Positions 52,297-61,800 of a stretch of DNA of 64,000 bases are shown here, one piece after another. The DNA lies in the NCBI RefSeq assembly GCF_042662625.1, contig NZ_JBHSXH010000009.1, forward strand, positions 620,001 to 684,000, written 5' to 3'. Numbering within the stretch: the stretch's first letter is position 1; each line of letters opens with the position of its first letter. The DNA is from Halopelagius fulvigenes (GTDB lineage: Archaea > Halobacteriota > Halobacteria > Halobacteriales > Haloferacaceae). The notes under the pieces were generated by a model that had not been told where the DNA came from, did not search any database, and saw nothing but the letters and a program-made list of their open reading frames with translations. Position numbers and translations under genes: made by a program.

Positions 52297-53208
52297 ATGG
52301 ATAGACGTACGTACATCAAGACCGGTACCGGTGCCGTCGTCGGCACGCTTCTGGCCGGTTGTACCGGCGGCGGTGGCGGTGGCGGCGAAGGCGAAACGAC
52401 CACGGGGTCCGGCGAAGAGACGACGAACGCCGAGACTGGGACCGGCGAGGGGACGACGACGGGCGGGTCGAACTCCCTCCCCGAGACGGTCGTCATCGGG
52501 TCCGACATCCCGTACCGTCCGTTCGAGTACGAGACGACGTCCGGCGAACTGACCGGGTTCGACGTGGACATCGCCAAGGCCATCTTCGAGGGTGAACTCG
52601 GAATCGGCTACGAGTTCAAGCCGACGAGTTTCGACTCCATCATCCCCTCGCTGAACAACAACAACTTCCGCATCATCATGTCGGCGATGACCATCAACGA
52701 GAAACGCGCCAAGAAGGTGGACTTCTCGGACCCCTACTTCACGGCGTACCAGACGGTCATCGTCCGGCAGGACAGTTCCATCTCCTCGAAGCAGGACCTC
52801 AAGGGCAAGAACGTCGGCGTCCAGAAGGGGACGACTGGCGCGAACGCTGCCGAGGGCCTCAAAGAGGAGTTCGGCGGTAACCTGAACCTCAAGAAGTTCG
52901 ACCAGATCTCCGGCGCGTTCCAAGCGCTCATGAACGGACAGGTCGACGCCGTCATCAACGACAACACGGTCAACGCCGAGTTCGTCAACGGGAAGGGCGA
53001 GGGCAAGGTCCGGTTCCTCGAAGGCGAGGGCGCGGCCGCCGAGCAAGGCAAGAACGCCCCGCCGTACCTCACGCTGACGGTCGAAGAGTACGGCATCGCG
53101 TTCCGCAAGGACGACGACGAGTTCCGGAAGAAGGTCAACGAAGCCCTCGCCGCCATCAGAGAGAGCGGCAAGTACGACGAGATATACTCGAAGTACTTCC
53201 AAGGCTAA
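52297..53208 (+). CDS. Amino acid ABC transporter substrate-binding lipoprotein
   Basis: 303-residue extracellular binding protein for polar amino acids. A Tat-like/lipoprotein signal (MDRRTYIKTGTGAVVGTLLAGC) ends in the lipobox Cys near residue 22. A Gly/Thr-rich linker follows, then the SBP_bac_3 domain (FEYETTSGELTGFDVDIAKAIFEGELG opening, in pieces). A TATA-like TTATACC at 52267-52273 is about 27 bp before ATG 52297. The permease and ATPase follow as an operon. Confidence 0.93.
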   Translation: MDRRTYIKTGTGAVVGTLLAGCTGGGGGGGEGETTTGSGEETTNAETGTGEGTTTGGSNSLPETVVIGSDIPYRPFEYETTSGELTGFDVDIAKAIFEGELGIGYEFKPTSFDSIIPSLNNNNFRIIMSAMTINEKRAKKVDFSDPYFTAYQTVIVRQDSSISSKQDLKGKNVGVQKGTTGANAAEGLKEEFGGNLNLKKFDQISGAFQALMNGQVDAVINDNTVNAEFVNGKGEGKVRFLEGEGAAAEQGKNAPPYLTLTVEEYGIAFRKDDDEFRKKVNEALAAIRESGKYDEIYSKYFQG

Positions 53209-53255
53209 GCCTCTACCCTTCTCTTTAACACCGAAACACGCAATCTGAACCAACA

Positions 53256-54089
53256 ATGGCTGACTCATACTCGGGAACTGCGTCCGACTCGGAGGGGGGT
53301 ACCGGGGGTCCGACGTACTTCGACGACACGACGCTGAAGTACCTCGGGGCTGGACTGGCGAGTCTGTTCGCACTCGGAGTCGTCCTTCTCGTCCTCTACA
53401 TCCTCGCGACGCAGGTCGACTTCAGGCTGATACCGACGATTCTGCCGCAGTTCATCAACGCGTACGTGTTGGTGCTCGGCATCGTCGTCACGTCGAGCAT
53501 CCTCTCGGTGTTCTCGGGCGTGTTCGTCGGACTCGCACGCGTCTCGAAGACCAACATCACGAGCGGGATATCCGGGGCGTACGTCCAGTTCTTCCGCGGA
53601 ACGCCGCTCCTGTTCCAGATATTCGTCATCTACTTCGGCATCCCAGCGCTGTGGCCGGGGTCGTTCCCCTTCTCGAACTGGGGGATTCCGACGGCGATCA
53701 TCGCGCTGACGTTGAACCACGCCGCGTACGTCGGCGAGGCGGTCCGCGGCGGCATCAACGCCGTCCCGGACGGGCAGATGGAGGCGGCGCGTTCGCTCGG
53801 GATGGGCTACGTGCAGGCGATGCGCGAAGTCGTCATCCCGCAGGCGTGGCGCAACGCACTCGCCGCCATCGGGAACGACCAGGTCATCCTCGTGAAGGAC
53901 ACCTCGCTTCTGACCGTCATCGCCATCCCCGAACTCATTCAGCAGTTCCGCGACGTCAACAGCGCGACGTTCGACCCGTGGACGCCGTTGCTCCTCGTCG
54001 CCGTCGCGTACCTCTCCATCACGATTCCGATGGGGAAACTCGTGACCTACCTCGAAGAGCGCTCCGACTGGGGAGGTGAGCGCCGATGA
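53256..54089 (+). CDS. Amino acid ABC transporter permease
   Basis: 277-residue HisMQ-type permease with five or more hydrophobic segments. The EAA-loop motif EAARSLGMGYVQAM near residue 175 contacts the ATPase. A soluble acidic N-terminus of about 25 residues precedes the first helix. Overlaps the ATPase gene by four bases (54086-54089), so translation is coupled. Only one permease gene is present, implying a homodimer. Confidence 0.94.
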   Translation: MADSYSGTASDSEGGTGGPTYFDDTTLKYLGAGLASLFALGVVLLVLYILATQVDFRLIPTILPQFINAYVLVLGIVVTSSILSVFSGVFVGLARVSKTNITSGISGAYVQFFRGTPLLFQIFVIYFGIPALWPGSFPFSNWGIPTAIIALTLNHAAYVGEAVRGGINAVPDGQMEAARSLGMGYVQAMREVVIPQAWRNALAAIGNDQVILVKDTSLLTVIAIPELIQQFRDVNSATFDPWTPLLLVAVAYLSITIPMGKLVTYLEERSDWGGERR

Positions 54090-54820
54090 GCGCGCCCCTC
54101 CTCGAATTCGACGGCGTGGAGAAGTACTTCGGCGAGACGCACGTCCTCAAGGACGTCTCCTTGGACGTCGCCGACGGCGAGGTGTGCGTAGTCGTCGGCC
54201 CCTCGGGGTCCGGGAAGTCCACGCTGCTTCGCTGCGCGAACAGACTCGAAGAGATTCAGGGCGGCGAGATTCGGCTGGACGGCCAGTCCATCTCTGACCC
54301 GAACGCGGACATCAACCGCCTCCGCCAGCGCATCGGGATGGTGTTCCAGTCGTTCAACCTGTTCCCGCACAAGACGGCCGTCGAGAACGTCACGCTCGCG
54401 CCGATGAAAGTCCGCGGCGCGAGCGAGGCGGAGGCGCGGGAACGTGCGGAGTCGCTCTTAGACCGGGTGGGACTGGCGGACCAAGCGGACTCCTACCCGA
54501 ACCAGCTCTCCGGCGGCCAGCAACAACGCGTCGCCATCGCCCGCGCCCTCGCGATGGATCCGCGGGTCATGCTGTTCGACGAGGTGACGAGCGCACTTGA
54601 CCCGGAACTCGTCGGCGAAGTGCTCGGCGTCATGCGGACCCTCGCGGAGGAGGGGATGACGATGATGGTCGTCACCCACGAGATGGGCTTCGCCCGCGAG
54701 GTGGGCGACCGAATCGTCCTCATGGCCGACGGGAAAATCGTCGAGACGGGCGAACCGACGCAGTTCTTCGAGAACCCCGAGACCGACCGCGGCAAGCGGT
54801 TCCTCTCGAAACTGCTGTAG
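54086..54820 (+). CDS. Amino acid ABC transporter ATP-binding protein
   Basis: 244-residue ATPase of the GlnQ/HisP group. Walker A is GPSGSGKST near residues 34-42, the signature is LSGGQQQR, and Walker B is MLFDEVTSALD. The D-loop and H-loop (VTHEMGF) are present, so it should be fully active. It closes the three-gene uptake operon. Confidence 0.96.
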   Translation: MSAPLLEFDGVEKYFGETHVLKDVSLDVADGEVCVVVGPSGSGKSTLLRCANRLEEIQGGEIRLDGQSISDPNADINRLRQRIGMVFQSFNLFPHKTAVENVTLAPMKVRGASEAEARERAESLLDRVGLADQADSYPNQLSGGQQQRVAIARALAMDPRVMLFDEVTSALDPELVGEVLGVMRTLAEEGMTMMVVTHEMGFAREVGDRIVLMADGKIVETGEPTQFFENPETDRGKRFLSKLL

Positions 54821-54906
54821 CCGGGTTGGAGTCGCCGGCCCGCTATCTGTCATCTTCTTTTCGGCGCAGACGCCACCGCTATCCCCTCTGAGCACGTAAT
54901 TCGACC

Positions 54907-55107
54907 ATGAGCGCAATGGAACGAAACCCGAACGCGGCCGGCGACGAAGAGCGCCGAACCGTCCGAAAGGACGTGCTCTTCTGTCCCGACTGCGGGCGAA
55001 TCGCCTCCTCCGACCGGTGGGAGTGGAACGACGGCGACGACGTCGAAACGCTCGACTGTCCGAACTGCGGAACCACCCTCACGACCCGTCCGCACGCACT
55101 CGCCTGA
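54907..55107 (+). CDS. Small zinc-ribbon protein
   Basis: 66 residues. Two CxxC pairs (CPDC and CPNC), separated by 25 residues with WEWNDGDD between, give a classic zinc ribbon. The start could also be the ATG at 54916. It may bind nucleic acid or another protein. It is transcribed alone between the ABC operon and rfcL (opposite strand). Confidence 0.75.
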   Translation: MSAMERNPNAAGDEERRTVRKDVLFCPDCGRIASSDRWEWNDGDDVETLDCPNCGTTLTTRPHALA

Positions 55108-55216
55108 GCGTCGGACCCGCTATCCCCGTTTTTTCGCCGCCCTGGGAACGTCACCGCTTCGCCGCCGTCACCGCCGAGCGACGGCTATCGGCTTCGCGAG
55201 AAAAAGACCGCTCCGC

Positions 55217-56692
55217 TCAGAAGTCCGTGAGGCTGAACTGCCCGTCGTCCCCCTCGGCTTCCTCCCCTTCCGCCGCGTCGTCGTCCGCGGCGTCCCTGTC
55301 GAGGACGTCGTCCGCCGCGCCGTCGCCCTCGTCCGCGTCGTCACCAGCCGAATCGTCGCCGTCTCGGTCCGGGACGCCGCCGGCGAACGCGTCGCCCGCG
55401 TGGTCCTCGATGGCCTCCTCGCGGAGTTCCTCGGCGTCCTCGACGATGGACTGGACCTTGTTCGTCGTCTCGCCGCTTCCGGTGACGTAGGAGACGGCCG
55501 ACTCGTCGAGGTCGTAGTGGGCGGCCATCGCCACGGTCAACTCGCGCGGCTTGCAGTGGTGGGTCATCGCCGAGAGGAACGGCAACACGTCGCGCCGCGC
55601 GGTGGCCATGCTGAACCCGCCGGACTCGGCTATCTTGCGCACCACCTCGTCGCGCGTCTTGTTCCGCGTCGAACGGTAGGGCGCGCCGCCGTACCGCGTC
55701 CACCCGCCGCGGGTTCGGTCCCGCGAGGCGGCGACGCCGGCGGCGAGGTTGTCCGTCGCGTACCGCCAGTAGGAGTACTCCTGCGACGCGCGGACGCGCC
55801 CTAACCAGACGTCGGCGTTGGCGAGGAACTCGTAGGCGCGGGCGAGTTCGTCGGGTTCGTAGACGATGGACACCTTGTCCTCGACCCACTTCGTGAGGTC
55901 GTCGGGCGTCTCGTCCACCGAGTACGCCGACTGGAGGGCGTCGCGGGCCGAGTCCTCTTTGAGGACGGCGTCGAGGAACTCGAAGAGGCCGACCGACTTG
56001 TCGCGCGACCCGGTCACCACGTCCTCGACGGTCAGACGCTCCTTCCCGTCGGCGGCCGCCTGCAGGTCGTTGATGGCCGACCGGAGGTCGCCCTTGTTCA
56101 CCTCCGCGAGGTGGTCGAGGGCCTCGGAGTCGAACTCGATTTCCTCCTTGCGGAGGATGTCCCGGAGGACGGGCACGATGGACCGCGAGGACACGTCGCG
56201 GAACTCTATCTCCCGGGCGGCGTTCCGCAACCCGTTCGACATGTCGTAGTACTCGTTCGCGATGAGGACGATGGGCTGGTTCGACTTCTTGACGAGTCGG
56301 GTGATGGCCCCCGCGCCGCCCCTGTCGTAGTTGCCGTGGATGTTGTCCGCCTCGTCCAAGATGACGAGTTGGCGGCCCTCGCCTCGTCCCGTCGAGTCGC
56401 CGGCGCTCGACCCCGCGAGCGTCGTGTTCATCGCGGCCCGACCGGCGAATCGCTCGATGACGTCCGCCGTTCGCTGGTCCGAGGCGTTCAGTTCGACCGA
56501 CTCCCACCCCATGTCGTTGGCGAGTGCGTGCGCCGCGGACGTCTTGCCGACGCCCGGCGCGCCGTGGAGGACGACGGCCTCCCGGTGGTCGTCCCACGTC
56601 TTCGCCCACTCCTCGAACGCGTCGCGGGCCTTGTTGTTCCCGCGCACCTCCGCCAACGTCGAGGGGCGGTACTTCTCCGTCCAGTCGCTCAT
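55217..56692 (-). CDS. rfcL: Replication factor C large subunit
   Basis: 491-residue clamp-loader subunit that opens the PCNA ring at primer junctions. Walker A GAPGVGKT near residues 44-51 and Walker B LVILDEAD are intact. The AAA+ core ends at about residue 330, followed by an acidic tail of about 100 residues. A PIP-box-like QFSLTDF ends the protein and should bind PCNA. Small RFC subunits are not in the window. Confidence 0.95.
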   Translation of the reverse strand: MSDWTEKYRPSTLAEVRGNNKARDAFEEWAKTWDDHREAVVLHGAPGVGKTSAAHALANDMGWESVELNASDQRTADVIERFAGRAAMNTTLAGSSAGDSTGRGEGRQLVILDEADNIHGNYDRGGAGAITRLVKKSNQPIVLIANEYYDMSNGLRNAAREIEFRDVSSRSIVPVLRDILRKEEIEFDSEALDHLAEVNKGDLRSAINDLQAAADGKERLTVEDVVTGSRDKSVGLFEFLDAVLKEDSARDALQSAYSVDETPDDLTKWVEDKVSIVYEPDELARAYEFLANADVWLGRVRASQEYSYWRYATDNLAAGVAASRDRTRGGWTRYGGAPYRSTRNKTRDEVVRKIAESGGFSMATARRDVLPFLSAMTHHCKPRELTVAMAAHYDLDESAVSYVTGSGETTNKVQSIVEDAEELREEAIEDHAGDAFAGGVPDRDGDDSAGDDADEGDGAADDVLDRDAADDDAAEGEEAEGDDGQFSLTDF

Positions 56693-56734
56693 TGTCGAAG
56701 CAAGGCGCGAGGTGCGTTTAGTGGTTGCGGAGGC

Positions 56735-57289
56735 CTACGACGAGTCGGTGTTCAGTTCGTCGAACGCCCCGTCCTCGCTCGCGTCCGTCAGAGCCCTGTT
56801 GACCAGTTCGCGGACGACGAACTCCTCGTAGCGTTGGCTCTCGCAGTACTCGCACGGTGTCATCTCCCGGGCGACGCCCTCGATGGCTTCGCCGTGTTCG
56901 CGGGACAACTGCTCGACGAGCGAAACGACCCCCTCCCGCGCCGCCTCCCGCGCCTCCGCGAGTTCGTCCTCGCTCCCCTCGGGGAGGTCGTACGCGAACA
57001 CGCGCGTATTCGATTTGTAGTATTTGAGCGTCCCGCCGCCGGCGTCTTCGAGCCGAGCGATTTCGACCAGACCGGCGTCCTTCAGGACGTTGACGTGGTG
57101 GCGAACGGTGGTCTCGACCTTCTCCTCGCCCCGCCGCTTCAGTTCCTCGTGAATCGCGCCGATGGTCATCTCCCGGTCGGCCAGCATGTCCAGAATCTTC
57201 GCGCGTACGTCGTTGTCTAGCGCCTTGACCTTCTCGGGGGCCGTCGTGATGACGTTCCGAACCGGAACGTCGGTTTCGAGGAGAGACAT
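56735..57289 (-). CDS. wHTH regulator of the copper-type cluster
   Basis: 184-residue ArsR/winged-helix protein (about 18-85, with ALDNDVRAKILDMLADREMTI start and VRHHVNVLKDAGLVEI). The C-terminal half has CEYC near residue 148 and nearby acidic residues, a possible metal site. It is transcribed away from the P-type ATPase. A promoter-side inverted repeat GTACC/GGTAC (57292-57304) is three bases from its start, suggesting autoregulation by metal. Metal identity is inferred from the neighbours. Confidence 0.83.
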   Translation of the reverse strand: MSLLETDVPVRNVITTAPEKVKALDNDVRAKILDMLADREMTIGAIHEELKRRGEEKVETTVRHHVNVLKDAGLVEIARLEDAGGGTLKYYKSNTRVFAYDLPEGSEDELAEAREAAREGVVSLVEQLSREHGEAIEGVAREMTPCEYCESQRYEEFVVRELVNRALTDASEDGAFDELNTDSS

Positions 57290-57418
57290 TCGTACCGGCG
57301 GTACGGGAGTGAGCGTCCTAAGGGTATCGCAACCTCGTTCGTCCGGTAGAATTTGAATACCACCGCTACAACACGCATCAGAATGCCTTTCACTGCGCCG
57401 CTCCGAGTGTAGCCAACG

Positions 57419-59748
57419 ATGAGTACCACGCACGCCCAGTACGACATCGGCGGGATGTCGTGTTCGTTCTGCGCCGAGAGCATCCGCAAGGCGTACGAAC
57501 GGACGGAGGGCGTCGAGGAGGTGAACGTCAGCCTCGCTCACGAAGAGGTTCGAGTGCGGTACGATAGCGGCGCGCTGAGCGAGGTCGAACTGAAGGACAC
57601 GCTCCGCGACCTCGGCTACACTATCCGCGACCCGGACAAGCGAAAGCGGTTCGAGGAGCAACGGAGAGAGGTCGAAGAGGCCACCCGGCGATTGACGCTC
57701 GCCGGCGCGGCGGCCCTCGCGACCGTCGGGCTGATGCTGTTCATGATTCTCGTCCGCCGGACGTTCGAATCGCAGGCCCGTTGGATGGATCTCGTGACGC
57801 TGGGCCTCGCACTCGGGACGATGTTCGGCCCCGGGCGCTACATCGCCGCGAAGGCCTACAACAGCCTTCGACGCCGCATCTTCAACCAGCACGTCCTCCT
57901 CGAAGCCGGCGCGTTCGCCGGTCTGTTCGGGGGGTTCCTCGGGTTGTTCGTCTTCCCCGGCTTCCCGACAGTCCACTTCTTCGCCGTCTCGGTGTTCATC
58001 ACCGCGTACCACGTCCTCTCCGAGTATACTAGCCTCATCGTCCGAACGCGTGCGTCGCGGGCCGTTCAGGGACTTCTCGACCTCCGGCCGGACACCGCCC
58101 GGCGCGTCCGCGACGGAGCGGAGTCGGAGACGCCCCGCGCAGACGGTGACGTGGAGGAAGTCGAGGTAACCGAACTGGAGACGGGCGACCGCGTGCGGGT
58201 CAAACCCGGGAGAGCATCCCCGTGGACGGCACCGTACTCGACGGCGAAAGCGCCGTGGACGAAAGCGTCGCGACGGGCGAATCCGTTCCGGTGGACAAGA
58301 CGCCGGGCGACGAGGTAATCGGCGGAAGCGTCAACGACACCGGGACGCTCCTCGTGGAGGTGACCGCGACCGGCGACGATGCGTTCCTGACTCAGGTTAC
58401 GCGGCAGATAGAGGAGGCGAGGGCGATGAAACCCGGGGTCGTCCAGTTAGCGGACCGCGTGCTGAAGTACTTCGTTCCCGGCGTCCTCGCCGTCGCCGTC
58501 GTCTCCTTCCTATTTTGGGTACTCGTCCCCGCCGTCTGGTCGGGCGGGCCGTTCGGGACCGGCCCGAACGTCCAACGCGGAGCGTTCGCGGCGTTGGCCG
58601 TACTCGTCCTCGGATATCCGTGCGCGCTCGGAATGGCGACACCGCTCGCACTCATCCGAGGCGGCGGCATCGCCGCGAACCGGGGGATACTGATGCGAAG
58701 CGGCGACGCCTTCCAGATCTTCCGAGACGTGGACACCGTCGTCCTCGACAAGACGGGCACCATCACGAAGGGCGAACCCGCGGTCGAGGAGGTGGTCGCC
58801 GTCGAGTGCGCGGCGTCCGACGTGATACGGCGCGCGGCCACCGCGGAGGCGTTCAGCGAACATCCCCTCGCGGACGCCGTCCTCGATTGCGCGGCCGAAC
58901 GCGGCGTCGAATACCCCGACCCCGACGAGTTCGACAGCGTGACCGGCAACGGCGTTCGCGCGGGGGTCGGCGGGGAGCGGATTCTCGTCGGGAAACCCGA
59001 GTGGCTCGCCGAGGAGGGAATCGATACCACGACCGCCCGAGGCGATATCGACCGACTCCGGGGCCGAGGCTACACCGTCGTTTGCGCGGCCGTGAACGAG
59101 TCGGTCGTCGGCCTCGTCGCCATCGGCGACCCCGTGAAAGACGACGCCGCCGAGACAGTCGAGCGAATGAAGCGGGTCGGCATCACGCCGGTCATGATCA
59201 CCGGCGACAACGAGCGAACCGCCGACGCGGTGGCGGAAGCGGTGGGCATCGACCGGGTGATGGCCGACGTGCTTCCCGGCGACAAGCGCGACGAGATACG
59301 GCGGTTGCAGGACGACGGTGAACGCGTCGCGATGGTCGGCGACGGCATCAACGACGCGCCCGCACTGACGCAGGCCGACATCGGCATCGCCATCGGCGCG
59401 GGGACTGACATCGCTATCGAGTCGGCGGACATCGTGTTGATGGGCGACCGACTCGGCGGCGCGATGGACGCCTACGAGATCGGAAAGAGCAGTTATCGGA
59501 AGACGAAGCAGAATCTCCTCGCCGCGTTCTCGTTCAACGGTATCGGCGTGGCCGCCGCCACGACGGGCCTCGTCCACCCGGTGTTCGCGATGATCGCGAT
59601 GGTTCTCTCCGTCTCTGTCGTCCTCGCGAACAGTTTCGCGGGGCAGTTGCTTCGGGGCGAGCGTCCCAACACGGACTTCGCGGCCGAATCCAACGTCTCC
59701 CCGGTCGAGACGGACGCGTCCGCTGAAGCGGACGCGAGGGCGGCTTAA
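57419..59748 (+). pseudogene. P1B heavy-metal ATPase broken by a one-base frameshift
   Basis: Two halves fit one protein of about 776 residues. The first (57419-58318) encodes the HMA domain with GMSCSFC and the N-terminal membrane and actuator segments. The second, beginning near 58207 in the next frame, encodes TGES, the phosphorylation motif DKTGT near residue 443, an SEHP motif, GDGINDAP and the last helices. The join lies at CCCGGGAG (58205-58212), where one G appears to be missing. The TM6 motif is YPC (58615-58623) rather than CPC. The cause may be a true mutation, programmed -1 frameshifting or a sequence error. Copper is the likely metal. Confidence 0.85.
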
Positions 59749-59954
59749 GCGACGACTTCGTAGCCGACGCCGTGGATGACGGTTCCGAGGTCGTCGTCGT
59801 TCACGTCGTCCTCTACGACGATTTCGACCGTACCCGCCTCGTGGTCCGCTTCCACGCGGCGCACGCCGTCGACGTTCTTCAGTGCGTTCTCGACGTTGCG
59901 TTCGCATCCGTTACAGGACATCCCGGAAACGTCGATACTGCGACGTTGTACCAT
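59745..59954 (-). CDS. HMA-domain copper chaperone (CopZ-like)
   Basis: 69-residue chaperone with the metal motif GMSCNGC (Cys14 and Cys17). It has the beta-alpha-beta-beta-alpha-beta pattern of Atx1/CopZ, which carries Cu(I) to the P1B ATPase. Its 3' end overlaps the ATPase end by four bases on the opposite strand. The same MSC-x-x-C motif class occurs in the ATPase N-terminus, supporting a matched pair. Confidence 0.92.
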   Translation of the reverse strand: MVQRRSIDVSGMSCNGCERNVENALKNVDGVRRVEADHEAGTVEIVVEDDVNDDDLGTVIHGVGYEVVA

Positions 59955-60071
59955 AGTCGATCGTCGAGTTTCGAGAGGATGAGCCTTACGACGGGAGTCG
60001 TAGCGGCACCTAGCGGTAGGTCACGGACGCGTCTTCGGCCTCCGAGCGCCGAGACCAGTCGGTCCAGACGA

Positions 60072-60869
60072 CTACCGCCGCGGGCCGAGCCATTCGGCCA
60101 CGTCTTCCACCGCCGCGTCGGAGACGCGGTGGCTGACCGGGTAGGAGCGAAACGTCACGTCGAGTCCGGCGTCGTCGAGTCGCGCGGCGGACTTCTCGCC
60201 GTACTGAGGCCCGATGATCGAGTCCTTCTCGCCGACGCCGACGAACGCCGACTTCCCTCGCGCGCGCGCGAGCGTGTCCGCGTCGTCGTGACCTCTCGGG
60301 AGGAAGCCGTTCAGCGAGACGGCCCAGCGGAACCGCTCGGGCTCTTCGACTAGCGCGGCGAGGGCCGCCTTCGCGCCCTGACTGAAGCCGAAGAGGCCGA
60401 TACGCTCGGGGTCAACGCCGTACGCTTCGGGCACGCGTTCGGCGAAGTCGGCGAGCAGTTCGATACTTCGCGCGAAGGGCTTCGACCCCGGCCCCATCCA
60501 CGCGTATCCGTTACGGGTAGCCGAGTGCGGGCCGCGCACGCCCAGTACGTGCAGGTCGTCGGGGAGGTTCTCGGCGTGCGGGAGGAGTTGGCGCTCGTCG
60601 CCCCCTAATCCGTGTAACAGTAGCACGGCGGGGGCGTCCGCCGTCGGCTCTCCGGGCGATTTCGAGACGTGAGCCAGCGGAAGTTCGTCCGCGGGAGTCG
60701 TCGTCTCGGGAGTTTGCGCTCTGCCCTCGCGTTCGCTCTCCTCCCCGGCGCATCCCGCAAGTACCGCGGGGACGAGCGCACTCGCCTTCAACAACCGTCG
60801 TCGGTTGATTCCCGCGCCGTTCGCGGTGCTCTCTCCTGCGGTGGCGGGGCGTACTCCGGACCGTTCCAC
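60072..60869 (-). CDS. Tat-exported lipoprotein alpha/beta hydrolase
   Basis: 265-residue phospholipase/carboxylesterase-type hydrolase. A twin-arginine-like NRRRLLKAS motif is followed by a hydrophobic segment and lipobox LAGC, so it is probably anchored on the outer membrane face. The domain (from about residue 75) has HGLGGDE, the nucleophile GFSQGA and a late SHRV histidine. Acts on unknown esters. The first residues up to NRRR may be shortened by a later start. Confidence 0.87.
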   Translation of the reverse strand: MERSGVRPATAGESTANGAGINRRRLLKASALVPAVLAGCAGEESEREGRAQTPETTTPADELPLAHVSKSPGEPTADAPAVLLLHGLGGDERQLLPHAENLPDDLHVLGVRGPHSATRNGYAWMGPGSKPFARSIELLADFAERVPEAYGVDPERIGLFGFSQGAKAALAALVEEPERFRWAVSLNGFLPRGHDDADTLARARGKSAFVGVGEKDSIIGPQYGEKSAARLDDAGLDVTFRSYPVSHRVSDAAVEDVAEWLGPRR

Positions 60870-60969
60870 CTCGCGAGCCGATGAGAGAGGGTGTCTTCTC
60901 GGTCGAATAGCACAGTGCGTAGCCGCTTTACGCGGATAAGCGGCGCGGCCGTCGGGTCGAACCCCTCCT

Positions 60970-61800
60970 TCACTCGCGGCTTAGAAGCGTCCGTATCCCT
61001 CCGTCGGCGGGTTCCTCGAACGGTTTCAGTTGCTCCGCCTCCGTGAACGCGTACTTCCCGACGAGGAGCGTACTCGCCATGCTCGTGAGGCCGCCCGCCG
61101 CGAACAGCATCCCCATGATGACGAACTGGTACTCCGCCGCGTAAATCGGGTTCGCGCCCGCCAGGATCATCCCCGACATCATCCCCGGGATGTAGACGAG
61201 TCCGAGACTCTTCAGCGAGTCCACCATCGGGATGAGCGACGCCCGGACGCTGGTCGTCACGTACTCGGATATCACCTTCTCGGGGGGGACGCCGAGTGCG
61301 AGCACCGCCTCTATCTCCGCCCGGTTCGACCGAACCTCCCCCTTGAATCGGTCCAGGGCCAGCGAGTTCGTCTTCATCGCGTTCGCGATTATCATCCCGC
61401 CGACGGGGATGAGGTTCCGAACCGTCGCGTCGATGGCCCCCGCCGCGAGCATCGCGACGATGACGAGGCCGGAACCGAACAGAATCGCGACGAACGACAC
61501 CCGAAGAACCCCCGGGACGCCCCCACCGCGGTCCTTCGATATCCACGCGGCGATGGCCATCATGGCGAGGAGGACGCCGCCGCTCCACGCCAACGGGACG
61601 GAGAACAGGACGCCGATGAACGCCCCCATCGCGATGACCTGCACGAACCCGCGCGCGAACGCCCACCCGAGTTCGGATTCGAGGTCGAGGCTCCGGAGGT
61701 ACGAGAGGCCGAGGACGACGGCCGCGAGTGCGGATGCGGCGGCCACTTGGACGAGTCCACGCACGACGACCGGTTCGAGGAATCGGTCGAGGAGCGTCAC
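60970..61800 (-). CDS. fetB: FetB-like ABC export permease (UPF0014)
   Basis: 276-residue membrane subunit with six or seven hydrophobic segments. FetB markers include MMIANAMKTNSLALDRF, ALGVPPEKVISEYV and VYIPGMMSGMILAGANPI. Bacterial relatives export iron under oxidative stress. It begins with GTG that overlaps the ATPase stop (GTGA, 61797-61800). It is probably translated with the ATPase. Confidence 0.9.
   Translation of the reverse strand: MTLLDRFLEPVVVRGLVQVAAASALAAVVLGLSYLRSLDLESELGWAFARGFVQVIAMGAFIGVLFSVPLAWSGGVLLAMMAIAAWISKDRGGGVPGVLRVSFVAILFGSGLVIVAMLAAGAIDATVRNLIPVGGMIIANAMKTNSLALDRFKGEVRSNRAEIEAVLALGVPPEKVISEYVTTSVRASLIPMVDSLKSLGLVYIPGMMSGMILAGANPIYAAEYQFVIMGMLFAAGGLTSMASTLLVGKYAFTEAEQLKPFEEPADGGIRTLLSRE

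Noticed and set aside
58200..58230. Programmed -1 frameshift in the P1B ATPase as the main explanation
   Set aside because: No good X-XXY-YYZ slippery heptamer lies in the needed frame. It remains only one of the options.
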